Positions 11,128-22,329 of a stretch of DNA of 64,000 nt are shown in pieces. A program made the position numbers and the translations under genes. The DNA comes from Ovis canadensis. Lineage: Eukaryota; Chordata; Mammalia; Artiodactyla; Bovidae. Under the pieces are notes generated by a model. The model did not search any database and was not told where the DNA came from. It was given only the letters and a program-made list of their open reading frames with translations. Each line of letters starts with the position of its first letter. The first letter of the stretch is position 1. Location: contig NC_091256.1 in assembly GCF_042477335.2 (NCBI RefSeq), forward strand, positions 39,276,001-39,340,000, in the 5' to 3' direction.

Positions 11128-11338
11128 TCAGGCTGTGCTTAGTTGCTCAGTCGTGTCCAGCTCTTTGCCACCCCATGGACTGTAGCCCGCTGGGCACTTC
11201 TGTCCATGAGGATTCTCCAGGCAAGAATACCGGGGTGGGTAGCCTATCCCTTCTCCAGGGGATCTTCCCGACCCAGGAATCAAACGGGGTCTTCTGCATC
11301 GCAGACAGATTCTTTACCAGTTGGGCAACCAGGGAAGC
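11128..11338 (-). mobile_element. Bov-tA SINE
   Basis: This is a full-length reversed copy. The BovA end lies at 11140 ('cagtcgtgtccagctctttg') and the tRNA-like head ends near 11338 ('ttggg.aaccagggaagc'). Confidence 0.9.
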
Positions 11339-11384
11339 AGTAGTGGCCAACACATCCGTTTTCCCTGTCCTCCAAAGCCAGAGA

Positions 11385-11520
11385 AACAAACCTATTTTAA
11401 CCAGAGTGTAAGTGCCGCAAGGTCAGGGATTGATTATTTTGCTCACCACTGTATTGGCAACAGTGCCTGGCATGCAATAGATAATCAACTAACAGGTGTT
11501 GGATTCAGAAGCACTTTTAA
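11385..11520 (+). mobile_element. L2 LINE 3' terminus
   Basis: The typical L2 end is present: 'gtgtaagtgccgcaaggtca', 'cagtgcctggcatgcaatag' and 'ggtgttggattcag'. Confidence 0.65.
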
Positions 11521-12464
11521 CTGTGGAGGAAAAGAAGTTGAAGCTAAAGCCCCTTCCTTCACTGGTCCCTTCCAAGGCTCTGGGAGGTGCCCTACTATGT
11601 GCTTTTGTGGTTATATGTTTTTATTTTATGTTTTTTATATTATATGTTTTATATATATGTTTTTATTAAAGTTACCAAAGAAAGATATTTTAACTACTTA
11701 AGACCTGTTTCTACTCCAACTTGCCCTCCATCACCTTTCCCTCCTGTCAAGGGATATTGGAGTGGCCACAGGCATTTGGGGATTGGGCTAAGAGGAAGCT
11801 GTGCTGGAAATACATTTAGTATGGGGTGTGGGGCACACAGTTATATGGTATGCTGTCATTTAAGTGTGGAGTTATTGCTAGCTGTCCTAGGATAGGAACA
11901 GCTTCGAGGAACACTCCCACCAACCACTCTGAAGACTTGCCCAGCATGTCACAAAGGAGCAGAGTCTGATGTGGTGTCACAAAAACGACCATCCCCTAGG
12001 CTCCTGGCACTGGAAGTTGTATGTGGTAGAGAAAGAAGGTCTTTCTTAAAGGGGGCCTCTAAAATTGTTTCAGGCCCCTCAAAATGTGGATCTGCCCTTG
12101 GGTAGATGAAAGGGTCAATCTAAGTTCTCTTGGGTTGAGAAATAATGAGCTCCTACTTTACTTGTCTTTAGTTCTTATGGACAATAGAGTTAAGTTCATA
12201 CCTTATTTTTGGTCCCAGGGAAGACATCAGACCCTGCTAGTAAATGGCTCGTCTTCCTAAATGATGCTCTTGTGAGACTTCTCACTAAAGGGCAGCGAGC
12301 TTCCAATCACATCTTTAGAGCTGATATAGCCATCAAGTTCTAATACCCTATACATAACAGCCAAATAAATATTGTCACTGCCAAGTTCTTTACTAGTTGC
12401 TTTACAAACAGAATCATTACACCTTAGCTAATGGTTTTATTATTAGATTTCTGGTGGTGGTCAT
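11521..12464. other. Unassigned sequence
   Basis: No gene or repeat family was recognised. It holds an AT-rich stretch (about 11609-11690) and otherwise ordinary unique-looking sequence. Confidence 0.45.
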
Positions 12465-13120
12465 TCATTCGTTTGTTCATTCATTCAATAAACGTATTGA
12501 ATCTTTACTATGAGTCAGGCACTGGGGGGTAAAACATTAAACAAGACACAGTCCCCTTCTTCGAAGAGCTTTTAGGCTCATTGGGAAGTGAGACATTTAA
12601 ATAGGCAATGACAATCCAAGATTCGTACTAAGATGGGGGTGATGATGAGCACAGCATTTTCGAAGCACTTGGGTGGAGCACCTAACTCTGGAGGCGAGTC
12701 AGGGAAAGTTCTTTGGAAAAGCTGAGTCAACCACTTGGCAGGGATGTGGAAGCTGTCTGGGTGGGGGTTGGGAGAGGGTGAACTGGATCAAAAGTTCCCA
12801 AGTCAGGCTTATCATCACATCACCTGGGGCAGCTTTGAGACATCCAGGCCCACCCCAGACCTAGTGACTCAGAATTTCAGTGGGGTGAACCTCAGGAATC
12901 TGTCTTTTTTAACAACACCACAACCTGGCCGTGTTTTTGATCAGCCGGATCTGGTGAAGTGAATGACCTTTGTGATGGTAGGGAGGCATAAAGAGCCTTC
13001 AGGGACAGGGAAGGTCCTATGGTAGAGACTGCATTTAGATGGAGGAGCTGAGGATGGAGGCAGGCAGAGGGGATGTTCCAGGCAAGGAAACGAAAGCCTC
13101 CTATATGGACTGTTTGAACA
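12465..13120 (-). mobile_element. L2 LINE 3' region, split by a MER5-like element
   Basis: In reverse orientation it begins with 'cattcattcaataaacgtat' and 'gagtcaggcactggggggta', the L2 3' terminus. L2-like sequence appears to resume after the DNA element, at about 12960-13120. The right-hand part is less certain. Confidence 0.6.
12805..12935 (+). mobile_element. MER5-like hAT DNA transposon remnant
   Basis: The stretch 'tcatcacatcacctggggca', 'ccaccccagacctagtgact' and 'cctcaggaatctgtcttttt' is characteristic of MER5 (non-autonomous hAT-Charlie). The termini are worn, and it sits inside an L2. Confidence 0.65.
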
Positions 13121-13437
13121 GATTACAGGTCCTTTTAGAAGTCACTCAGCGTAGCTGGCAGTCCGTAAGGCTGCCAGCTAACTCAGACTCTGAAAGCCAT
13201 TTAACAACCTGACAGAAGGCACAGAGCCAGGTGTGTTTTGCAGGGAACAGGTGTGTGAGTACCTGTGTATGAGCAGGAAGGAGAAGGCTCAGGCTGCCCT
13301 ATGACCCTGCAGGGACATGCCATCCCCCAAAGTCTGGCCTTAGTCTCGCCTCCAGTTCTTCTAGTTTAAGAGGTAGTTCATTGTGTCATTTACCTTAAGA
13401 CAAAAACAAAAACATTACTTAGATTTAACTCATATTT
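13121..13437. other. Unassigned sequence left of the POLR3K copy
   Basis: No feature was recognised. There is no promoter-like or CpG-rich sequence immediately upstream of the retrocopy. Confidence 0.45.
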
Positions 13438-14140
13438 TGGCTCTTCTGCCTGGGCTGCGGGAACCGGCTGATCGTCGAGGAACGGCAGTGCTGCCATCGC
13501 TTCGCCTGCAACACCTGCCCCTACGTGCCCAACGTCACGCGCAAGGTAACAAATCGGAAGTATCCAAAACTGAAAGAAGTGGATGATGTGCTTGGTGGAG
13601 CAGCTGCCTGGGAGAATGTTGACTCTACTGCAGCGCCGTGTCCCAAGTGTGAACATCCTCGAGCCTATTTCATGCAGCTTCAGACCCGCTCTGCAGATGA
13701 GCCCATGACCACCTTCTACAAGTGCTGCAACGCTCAGTGTGGACACCGCTGGCGGGACTAAGGCCAGGATGGCCCAGCTGCGTCAGCGTCTGCGTGCTTT
13801 ACTGCCCAGGGTGTATTCCCAGCTGCGAGTGTGAACTGTGTGTCCTGAGGGTCTTGGCTGGTGTGGTGGAAATCTGACCCTTTAATAAGGGTGTCTGCCC
13901 AGGGGATCAGAAGTATAGCCCGCCTCCCAGTCAGCAGATTAACTCCTTGATGTCCAGGATGTCCAAATTCTGCCCATGCTGTGTGTGGACAGGAGTATCC
14001 ATCACCGAGTGCATCCTGTTTAAGGGCCTGTTCTTCCTCTTTGATGTTTATTGGGCAATTGATGTTCTCCTACCGTCAGCCAACACTCTTTAATATTTAC
14101 ATTGTTTGTACAACTAATAAAGTAAAACTTATTAGTTTAG
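13438..14140 (+). pseudogene. POLR3K: POLR3K (RPC10/RPC11) processed pseudogene
   Basis: From 13438 to the TAA at 13759-13761 the frame encodes residues 2-108 of the RNA polymerase III subunit K without introns. The functional subunit supports RNA cleavage and termination by Pol III. Both zinc ribbons are readable: N-terminal FCLGCG with CNTCPY, and C-terminal [11 protein letters not shown] with [19 protein letters not shown] and HRWRD, including the acidic DE hairpin shared with TFIIS. Compared with the human protein from memory, roughly eight residues differ, mostly in the first third. The initiator position (13435-13437) is TTT, and homology stops there, so the copy is truncated exactly at the start codon and the next in-frame ATG falls after the middle. 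A 3' UTR follows, with AATAAA at 14116-14121. No clear poly(A) tract or flanking duplication remains. The reading frame is otherwise undamaged. Confidence 0.93.
14116..14121 (+). promoter_or_regulatory. Polyadenylation signal of the POLR3K retrocopy
   Basis: AATAAA lies 355 bases after the stop codon, consistent with the 3' UTR of the parent transcript. It marks the approximate right end of the copy. Confidence 0.6.
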
Positions 14141-14567
14141 TACATTAGATGCCCTTCAGTATTTAACTGTTAATTGCAAACTTATTTAATCAAAATTTAT
14201 CCTGAGTATTTAATTAAAGTTAGCAGTCTTGTTATCACCTTCTCAGTGTTTTAAATGCCTTAAGAAGTAGACATCAAACCTTAAATCCCAAAACCAACTG
14301 CTATATTTAGGGCCAAACTGGTTACAGAATTGCTAATAACATGGATTTCTATTTATTATTTGTATTTTTGTTTCCTAAAATTGCAGTACATTTATTAGAT
14401 TGTATGTTTTTTAATACTTTCTGTGTCCATCTTTCTACTCTAAAGAGGAAAAGGACACTAGGCTCACAGAGACAGGATTTTGATTATTGATAGATTTGTT
14501 TCTTGCTCAGGGCCTCAAATTTAATTGCTTCCAAATCTCTCTCTTTATTTTGTTGAATTATAGTTTA
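14141..14567. other. Unassigned AT-rich sequence
   Basis: Nothing was recognised between the POLR3K copy and the next SINE. Confidence 0.45.
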
Positions 14568-14760
14568 CTTCCCTTGTGGCTCAGCTGGTAAAGAATCTGC
14601 TGGCAATTCGGGAGACCTGGGTTCAATCCTTGGGTTGGGAAGATCCCCTGGAGAAGGGAACGGCTACCCACTCCAGTATTCTGGCCTGGAAAATTCCATG
14701 GACTATACAGTCCATGGGATCGCAGTGAGTCGGACACGACTGAGCAGCTTTCACTTTTTC
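14568..14760 (+). mobile_element. Bov-tA SINE abutting the mariner
   Basis: Head 'cccttgtggctcagctggta' and BovA unit to 'tcggacacgactgagcagct', tail 'ttcactttttcact'. It directly touches the left inverted repeat of the mariner, so it probably inserted at the mariner's edge. Confidence 0.92.
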
Positions 14761-14762
14761 AC

Positions 14763-16184
14763 TTGGCTTGGTCAAAAATTTCCTTTGGTTTTAAAGTTAA
14801 ACTAAAAGACACATTTTTCATTTTCACCAAGAACCTTTATGAACAACCTGTTTGCCATTTTGTTCCACTACCCTCTGCCGTTTTTCTTTTGTCTTCCCAA
14901 AACTTTTTATCTCTTTGAGCAAAAAATTGTTCCAGCTGTCTTTTACAGTCTTCCAGGGAATTGAAATTTTTTTCTATTAAGAGAATTTTATAAAGACTGA
15001 AATAAATGGAAATCGAGGGTGCAGTGTCTAGTGAACATGGTGGATGCATCAGAACTTCCCAGCCAAGATGTAACAGTTTTGCCTGGTCATCAAAGAAATG
15101 TGTGATCTTATGTTATCCTGCTGGAAAGTTATACATTTTCTATTGACAAATTACAGATGCTGTTTGTTGAGTGCTGCTTTCAATTGGTCTAATTGGGGAG
15201 CAGTGTGAAAAGCAAAAGTAGTAGTGGTTCATTTCACTTGCCCCCTAATCTCTTCCATTCCACATTATTGTACAGTATCCACTTTTCATTGCCCATCACA
15301 ACTTGCTTTAAAAACAGAACATTGTCATTTCATTTCAGTAGAGAATTGCATGTGAGAAAAGGGTCAAGGTTTTTTGTGTTTAGCTTAATGTGGAACCCAA
15401 ACATTGAAGCAACTAACATAACCAAGATGGTGCAAATGATTTTCAGATCTTGATTTGAATATTTTTAATACATTGGCTCTCTCTCACATGGTATAAAGTT
15501 GACTGTTTTCAATTAACGTCTTGATTTGATCTTGATCAACTTCAATTGCTCTACCTGACTATGGAGCATCATCCAGAGAAAAATCTCCATATATAAGTTT
15601 GTAATCTCCATATGAAACTATGTAGACTAATTTTGACACGTTCAATCAATCACAGCACCTTCTCCATACACTGCACAAATCTTTTTTTTTTTTTTTGCAT
15701 TTCAGGTGCATTTTTACCTTTCTTCAAATAATAAAGCATAATATGTCAAAAATGTTGCTTTCTTTCTTCCATCTTCCATATTAAAACAGCTACACAAAAA
15801 TTCACCAATTTTGATGTGTTTTTTTTTTAATGCACGCTGATATGAGAGCTGTCACAATACATTCTAACAAAAATCATTTCGAAGGAAGCTAAAGACAACT
15901 AAGTGCTACTAGGAGGCTGCCCAGGTGGCACAAGTGGTAAAGAATCTTCCTGCTAATGCAGGAGATCCAAGAGCGTGGGTTCGATCCCTGGGTTGGGAAG
16001 ATCCCCTGGAATAGGAAATGGCACCCCACTCCAGTATTCTTGTCTGGAAAATTCCATGGGCAGAAGAGCCTGGCGGGCTACAGTCCATAGGGTTACAAAG
16101 AGCCGGACACAACTGAGCACCACCAAGTAAGCGCTACTAGAGCCTCTTACAGAAAAAAATCAACAAACATTTTGGCCAATCCAG
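14763..16184 (-). mobile_element. Mariner DNA transposon with decayed transposase, split by a SINE
   Basis: Terminal inverted repeats face each other. The left begins 'ttggcttggtcaaaaatttc' (14763). The right, read on the minus strand, begins 'ctggattggccaaaatgttt' (from 16184 down). The match is about 75 % by eye, and a TA follows the right end at 16185-16186. The transposase is on the minus strand; its C-terminus is readable ('NFNSLEDCKRQLEQFFAQRD', about 14906-14965). A one-base deletion appears just before the codon of the third catalytic aspartate (about 15013), shifting the frame. Without the SINE the element is about 1.2 kb, close to a full mariner. It is not active. Confidence 0.88.
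15913..16128 (+). mobile_element. Bov-tA SINE inside the mariner
   Basis: This is a complete Bov-tA flanked by aagtgctactag (15901-15912) and aagcgctactag (16129-16140), a duplication with one mismatch. Confidence 0.94.
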
Positions 16185-16186
16185 TA

Positions 16187-17660
16187 AAATTCATTCTTTT
16201 AATATATAATTTAGTGGTTTTCAATATATTCACAGAGCTGCGCAACCATCACCATTATCTAATTTTAGAATATTTTCATCACTCCTGATAGAAACTTGAA
16301 CCCATTAGATGTCACTTCTCATCCCCTCTTTCCCCGTCTCTTGCCTCTCTCCCCATCCCCCAGCCATCGCCAGTCTGGTTTCTCTCGATAAACGTGTCTG
16401 TATATTTCATATAAGTGTAGTCATACTATATATGACCTTTTCATAGCATGTTTTCAAGGTTCATCCATGTTGAAGTACGTATTGGTACTTCATTCCTTTT
16501 GATGGTTCAAGAATATTCCATTGGATAGGTTTATCAATTATTCAGTTGATGGACATTTGGATTGTTTCTATCTTTTGAATGTTAGGAATAATGCAGCTAT
16601 GAACATTGTGTATCAGTGTTTGTGTAAACACGGGTTTTAAATTCTCTTGGGTATATATGTTGGAGCAGAATTTATGGGTCATGTGGTAACTATATGTTTA
16701 ACTTTTTGAGGAACTGCCACACTGTTTTCCAAAGCGATTGGCCGATTTTATATTCCCATCAGCAGTGTAGCAGTTCTGATTTCTTCACATCCTCTCCAAC
16801 AGTTATTTTTTACCTTGTTTTCATTACAGCTTCATCCAAAGGTGGAGTGGTGCCTCATTGTGTTGATTTGCATCTCCATTATGACTAATGACATTGAGCA
16901 CCTTTTCATGAGCTTATCAGCCATATGCATATTTTCTCTGGAGAAATGTCCATTCAAATCCTGTGCCCATTTTTCAGTTGTCTTTTACTGTCAAGTTGTA
17001 AGACTTCCTTATATATTCTAGATATAAATCCCTTATCAGATATATGGCCCATTCTGCAGCTGTCTTTTCACTTTCTTGATGGCATCTTTTAGAAACACAA
17101 AAGTTTTTCCTTTTGATGAATTTATCCATTTTTTTTTCTCTTGTTACTTGTGCTTGTGTGTATTTAAGAAATCATTGCCTAATCCAAGGAAATGAAAACT
17201 TATTTCTATATCTTCTAAGAGTTTTATAGTTTAGATCTTACATTTAGATTATGACCCACTTTGGATTAATTTTTATATGGTGTGATACAGGGGGTCAACT
17301 TCATTCTTTTCATGAGGATATACAGTTGTCCTATACTATTTGTTGGAAATACTCTTTATTTCCCCCTTGAGTTTTTGGCATTCATTTTGAAAATCAATTA
17401 ACCATATGTGAAGGTGTATTTCTGGACCCTCAGTTCTGTTCCATTGGTCTATATCTCTATTCTTACATCAGTACTCCATTTTCTTCATCTTTGTAGTAGT
17501 TTGGAAATCAGGAAGTAGGAGTCCTCCAACTTTGTTCTTTTTCAAGATTGTTTTAAATTCTGGGTTCCTTGGATTTCCATATGAATTTTAGGACCAGCTT
17601 GTTAATTCCTGCAAAAAAAAAAAAGGCAGTTGCAATTTTAACAGGGATGTCACAGCAGTC
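16187..17660 (-). mobile_element. L1 LINE, 3' 1.5 kb
   Basis: Reversed L1 is recognised by 'gaatattccattggatagg', 'gctatgaacattgtgtatca', 'ttcccatcagcagtgtagc', 'tttgcatctccattatgact' and 'tgtgcccatttttcagttg'. ORF2 codons at the right-hand side are broken. It starts directly beside the mariner. Confidence 0.85.
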
Positions 17661-18471
17661 ATTTATCCTTGAAGTAGTTTCATGAGATCACTAAAAGGTC
17701 AAAGAAGGGCATAGGTGTTTTTTATCTACTTGACAGACAAGAAAATTTGAACCAAAACAGTGCATTTAAAAAACTCCTCACTTTGACAATGCTACCTATT
17801 AGGAACGGATACCTCCTAATCCCCGTGATGCCTATCTCCTTCTCTGTTCTTCTCTGTTAATGTTCAAATATTTACTTAGTGCTTGCTCTGTGCCAGGCAT
17901 AGTTCTAGGTACTCAAAAATTTAGAAGTCAAGCTTAAGAGAGAACCATCTGAAGTTTGCAGTCAAACCAATTGTTATTTTTGATACAGAGACGTGATGTC
18001 CAAGCCATTTTCATGCTCTGTGCCATACAGAAAATCCCAACTAAATTTTCTTTTAATTTAAAAAGTTACCGTTGCTTTCCTGATTGCAAAATTATATCTG
18101 CTCACTTTAGATAAGAAAAGCACTGGGTCTTGGAATTTCTTAAGCTTCTGGGGATCTTGCTTGTCCCATGGGGTCTAAGTAATCTTATGACTCACAAGGT
18201 GAAACTTTGTAAAAGTTAAAGAAAAACCAGCTGCATTTTTGCAAGTAAGTGGATGATGATATCAGTTTGTGGCCTGGTATTATATGTGGGAGCCCCCCAA
18301 ATTACTATTTAAAGTCTTACCCATGGAGCGGACTCACTGCCTGGGGCCCTTTCCCATTGGAACTCCAGGTTGCTGTCATTTGGGACTTTCCAGTGCTGTT
18401 CAAGTCTGGATGTAAGTGTTAAACCAATTTGCTAATGTATATACTATAAATTGTCTCTATTGTTTCTATTT
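17661..18471. other. Mostly unassigned sequence
   Basis: It contains a short L2-like stretch at about 17855-17940 ('tgtgccaggcatagttctag', reversed L2 3' end). Otherwise nothing was recognised. Confidence 0.45.
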
Positions 18472-19709
18472 CAAGCCAGGCTTCAACAATAGATGAACCA
18501 TGAACTTCCTGATGTTCAAGCTGGTTTTAGAAAAGGCAGAGGAACCAGAGATCAAATTGCCAACATCCTCTGGATCATGGAAAAAGCAAGAGAGTTCCAG
18601 AAAAACATCTATTTCTGCTTTATTGACTATGCCAAAGCCTTTGACTGTGTGGATCACAATAAACTGTGGAAAATTCTGAAAGAGATGGGAATAATAGACC
18701 ACCTGACCTGCCTCTTGAGAAATCTGTATGCAGGTCAGGAAGCAACAGTTAGAACTGGACATGGAACAACAGACTGACTCCAAATAGGAAAAGGAGTACG
18801 TCAAGGCTGTATATTGTCACCTTGCTTATTTAACTTATATGCAGAGTACATCATGAGAAACGCTGGGCTGGAAGAAACACAAGCTGGAATCAAGATTGCG
18901 GGAGAAATATCAATAACCTCAGATATGCAGATGACACCACCCTTATGGCAGAAAGTGAAGAGGAGCTAAAAAGTCTCTTGATGAAAGTGAAAGTGGAGAG
19001 TGAAAAAGTTGGCTTAAAGCTCAACATTCAGAAAATGAAGATCATGGCATCCGGTCCCATCACTTCATGGGAAGTAGATGGAGAAACAGTGGAAACAGTG
19101 TCAGACTTTATTTTTCTGGGCTCCAAAAATCACTGCAGATGGTGACTGCAGCCATGAAATTAAAAGACGCTTACTCCTTAGAAGAGAAGTTATGACCAAC
19201 CTAGATAGCATATTTAAGAGCAGAGATATTACTTGCCGACTAAGGTCCGTCTAGTCAAGGCTATGGTTTTACCAGTGGTCATGTATGGATATGAGAGTTG
19301 GACTGAAGAAGGCTGAGCGCTAAAGAATTGATGCTTTTGAACTGTGGTGTTGGAGAAGACTCTTGAGAGTCCCTTGGACTGCAAGGAGATCCAACCAGTC
19401 CATTCTGAAGGAGATCAGCCCTGGGATTTCTTTGGAAGGAATGATGCTACAGCTGAAACTCCAGTACTTTGGCCACCTCATGTGAAGAGTTGACTCATTG
19501 GAAAAGACTTCGATGCTGGTGGGGGATTGGGGGCAGGAGGAGAAGGGGACGGCGGAGGATGAGATGGCTGGATGGCATCACTGACTCAATGGACGTAAGT
19601 CTGAGTGAACTCCAGGAGCTGGTGATGGACGGGGAGGTCTGGCGTGCTGCGATTCATGGGGTCGCAAAGAGTGGGACACAACTGAGCGACTGAACTAAAC
19701 TGAACTGAA
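18472..19709 (+). mobile_element. BovB LINE, 3' 1.2 kb with RT domain
   Basis: It starts inside the reverse transcriptase at 'aagccaggcttcaacaatag' and ends 'ctaaactgaactgaa'. The first RT aspartate block is legible (CFIDYAKAFDCVDHNKL, about 18615-18665). The polymerase box follows in a shifted frame near 18925 (RYADDTTLMAESEEE). Stops occur at 18775-18777 and later. BovB encodes an endonuclease-RT protein; the endonuclease half is missing. Confidence 0.95.
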
Positions 19710-19846
19710 TGCAAAGAAATAGAGGAAAACAATAGGATGGAAAAGACTAGGGATCTCTTCAAGAAAATTACAGATACCAAGGGAACATTTCATGCAGAGA
19801 TGGGCACAATAAAGGACAGAAATAGTATGGACCTAACAGAAGCAGA

Positions 19847-20127
19847 TGGAGACGGCAATGGCACCCCACTCCAGTACTCTTTCCTGGAAAATCCCATGGA
19901 TGGAGGAGTCTGGTAGGCTGCAGTCCATGAGGTCGCTGAGGGTTGGACACGACTGAGGGACTTCACTTTCATTTTTCCCATCACTTTCATGTATTGGAGA
20001 AGGAAATGGCAACCCACTCCAGTGTTCTTTCCTGGAGAATCCCAGGGACAGGGGAGTCTGGCGGGCTGCCATCTATGGGATCACACAGAGTTGGACACGA
20101 CTGAAATGACTTAGCAGCAGCAGCAGC
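19847..20127 (+). mobile_element. Bov-A2 SINE inside BovB
   Basis: Two BovA units and an AGC-rich tail are flanked by an exact 12-base duplication, aacagaagcaga, at 19835-19846 and 20128-20139. Confidence 0.95.
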
Positions 20128-21032
20128 AACAGAAGCAGAAGATATTAGGAAGAGGTGGCAAGAATACACAGAAGAACTGTACAAAAAAGATCTTTACGAC
20201 CCAGATAATCACGATGGTATGATCATTAAACTAGAGCCAGACATTCTGGAAAATGAAGTCAAGTGGACCTTGGGAAGCATCACTACAAACAAAGCTAGTG
20301 GAGATGATGGAATTCCAGTTGAGCTATTTCAAATTCTAAAAGGTCATGCTGTGAAAGTGCTGCACTCAATATGCCAGCAAATTTGGAAAACTCAGCAGTG
20401 GCCACAGGACTGGAAAAGGTCAGTTTTCATTCCAATCCCAAAGAAAGGCAATGCCAAAGAATGCTCACACTACCACACAATTGCACTCATCTCACAAGCT
20501 AGTAAAGTAATGCTCAAAATTGTCCAAGCCCAGGCTTCAACACTATGTGAACTGAGAACTTCCAGATGTTCAAGCTGGATTTTGAAAAGGCAAAGGAACA
20601 GAGATCAAATTGCCAACATCCACTGGATCATCAAAAAAGCAAGAGAGTTCCAGAAAAACGTCTACTTCTGCTTTATTGACTATGCCAAAGCCTTTGACTG
20701 TGTGGACCACAATAAACTGTGGAAAATTCTGAAAGAGATGGGAATACCAGACCACCTGATCTGACCCTTGAGAAATCTGTATGCAGGTCAGGAAGCAATA
20801 GTTAGAAATGGATATGGAACAACAGACTGGTTCCAAATAAGGGAAAGAGTACATCAAGGCTGTATATTGTCACTCTGTTTATTTAACTTCTATGTAGAGT
20901 ACATCATGAGAAATGCTGGGCTGGATGAAGCACAAGCTGGAATCAAGATTGCCAGGAGACATATCAATAACCTCAGATATGCAGATGACACCACCCTTAT
21001 GGCAGAAAGCAAAGAATTAAAGAGCCTCTTGA

Positions 21033-21201
21033 GGACTTCCCTGGTGGTCCAGATGCTAACACTCCAATGCTCCCAATGCAGGGGACCCAGGTTCAATCCC
21101 TGGTCAAGGAACAGGTTCCTACATGCTGCAGCTAAAGATCCCCCATGCCACAATTAAGACCCAGGGCAGCCAAATAAATATAAATATTAAAAATAAATAA
21201 A
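21033..21201 (+). mobile_element. CHR SINE inside BovB
   Basis: It starts 'ggacttccctggtggtccag', ends in a TAAA-rich tail and is flanked by the exact 15-base duplication taaagagcctcttga at 21018-21032 and 21202-21216. Confidence 0.95.
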
Positions 21202-22122
21202 TAAAGAGCCTCTTGAAAGTGAAAGAGGAGAGTGAAAAAGCTGACTTAAAGCTGAACACTCAGAAAACTAATATCATGGCATCTGGTCCCATCACTTCAT
21301 GGTAAATAGATGGGGAAACAGTGGAAACAGTGATAGACTATTTTGGGGGGCTCCCAAATCACTGCAGATGGTGATTGCAGCCATGAAATTAAAAGACACT
21401 TACTCCTTGGAAGAAAAGTTATGACCAACCTAGACAGCATATTAAAAAGCAGAAACATTACTTTGCCAACAAAGGTTCATCTAGTCAAGGCTATGGTTTT
21501 TCCAGTGGTCATGTATGGATGTGAGAGTTGGAGTATAAAGAAAGCTGAACACTGAAGAATTGATGTTTTTGAACTGTGGTGTTGGAGAAGACTCTTGAGA
21601 GTTCCTTGGACAGCAAGGAGATCAAACCAGTCCATCCTAAAGGAAATCAGTCCTGGTTGTTCCTTGGAAGGACTGATGTTGAAGCTGAAGCTCCAATACT
21701 TTGGCCACCTGGTGCCAAGAACTGACTCATTTAAAAAGACCCTTATGCTGGGAAAGATTGATGGCGGGAGGAGAAGGGGATGACAGGATGAGATGGTTGG
21801 ATGTCATCACTGACTCAATGGACAGGAGTTTGAGTAAGCTCCGAGAATTGGTGATGGACAGGGAGGCCTGGCGTGCTGCAGTCCTTGGGGTTGCAAAGAG
21901 TCGGACATGACAGAGTGACTGAACTGAATGACTCTATATTGGAATTAAGTTAAATAATCTTGTATTAAAAATTGAAATTGTTTAAAAAAATTAAATGTGT
22001 TCATCATAAAAATATGGGAAATTTAGAAATTCTGAATAACAAATAAAAATTACCCATAATCCTGCTGGTAAGAGACAATCATGATTACCAGGCTGGTCTA
22101 AGACCCTTAGCTCCATAATAGC

Positions 22123-22329
22123 AGGGATTCCTTAATAGCTCAGTTGGTAAAGAATCTGCCTGCAATCCAGGAGATCCTGGTTTGATTCCTGGGTAGAGAA
22201 GATCTGCTGGAGAAGGGATAGGCTACCCACTCCAGTATTCTTGGGCTTCCCTGGTGGCTCAGCTGGTAAAGAATCTGCCTGCAATGTGGGTTCAATCTCT
22301 GGGTTGGGAAGATCCCCTGGAGAAGGGAA
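22123..22329 (+). mobile_element. Two truncated Bov-tA SINE heads in tandem
   Basis: A first Bov-tA (22123-22241) stops in its BovA part at 'cactccagtattcttggg'. A second head ('cttccctggtggctcagctg') starts at once and stops at 'gatcccctggagaagggaaa' (22329). Both are in the same orientation. Confidence 0.87.

Larger units (their letters stand above)
19710..21935 (+). mobile_element. BovB LINE, longest copy (about 1.8 kb without inserts)
   Basis: It begins immediately after the tail of the preceding BovB, at 'gcaaagaaatagaggaaaac', upstream of the RT domain, and ends in 'actgaactgaatg' at about 21931. A 181-codon open stretch (20219-20764) covers the RT fingers and palm, including IPIPKKGNAKECSHYHTIAL and CFIDYAKAFDCVDHNKL. 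A TGA at 20762 separates it from the second part with the RYADDTTLMAES box near 20975. Two SINEs interrupt it. It is inactive. Confidence 0.95.

Noticed and set aside
20219-20764. Possibly functional reverse transcriptase
   Set aside because: The frame ends at an in-frame TGA inside the RT domain, the endonuclease is missing, and two SINEs interrupt the element.
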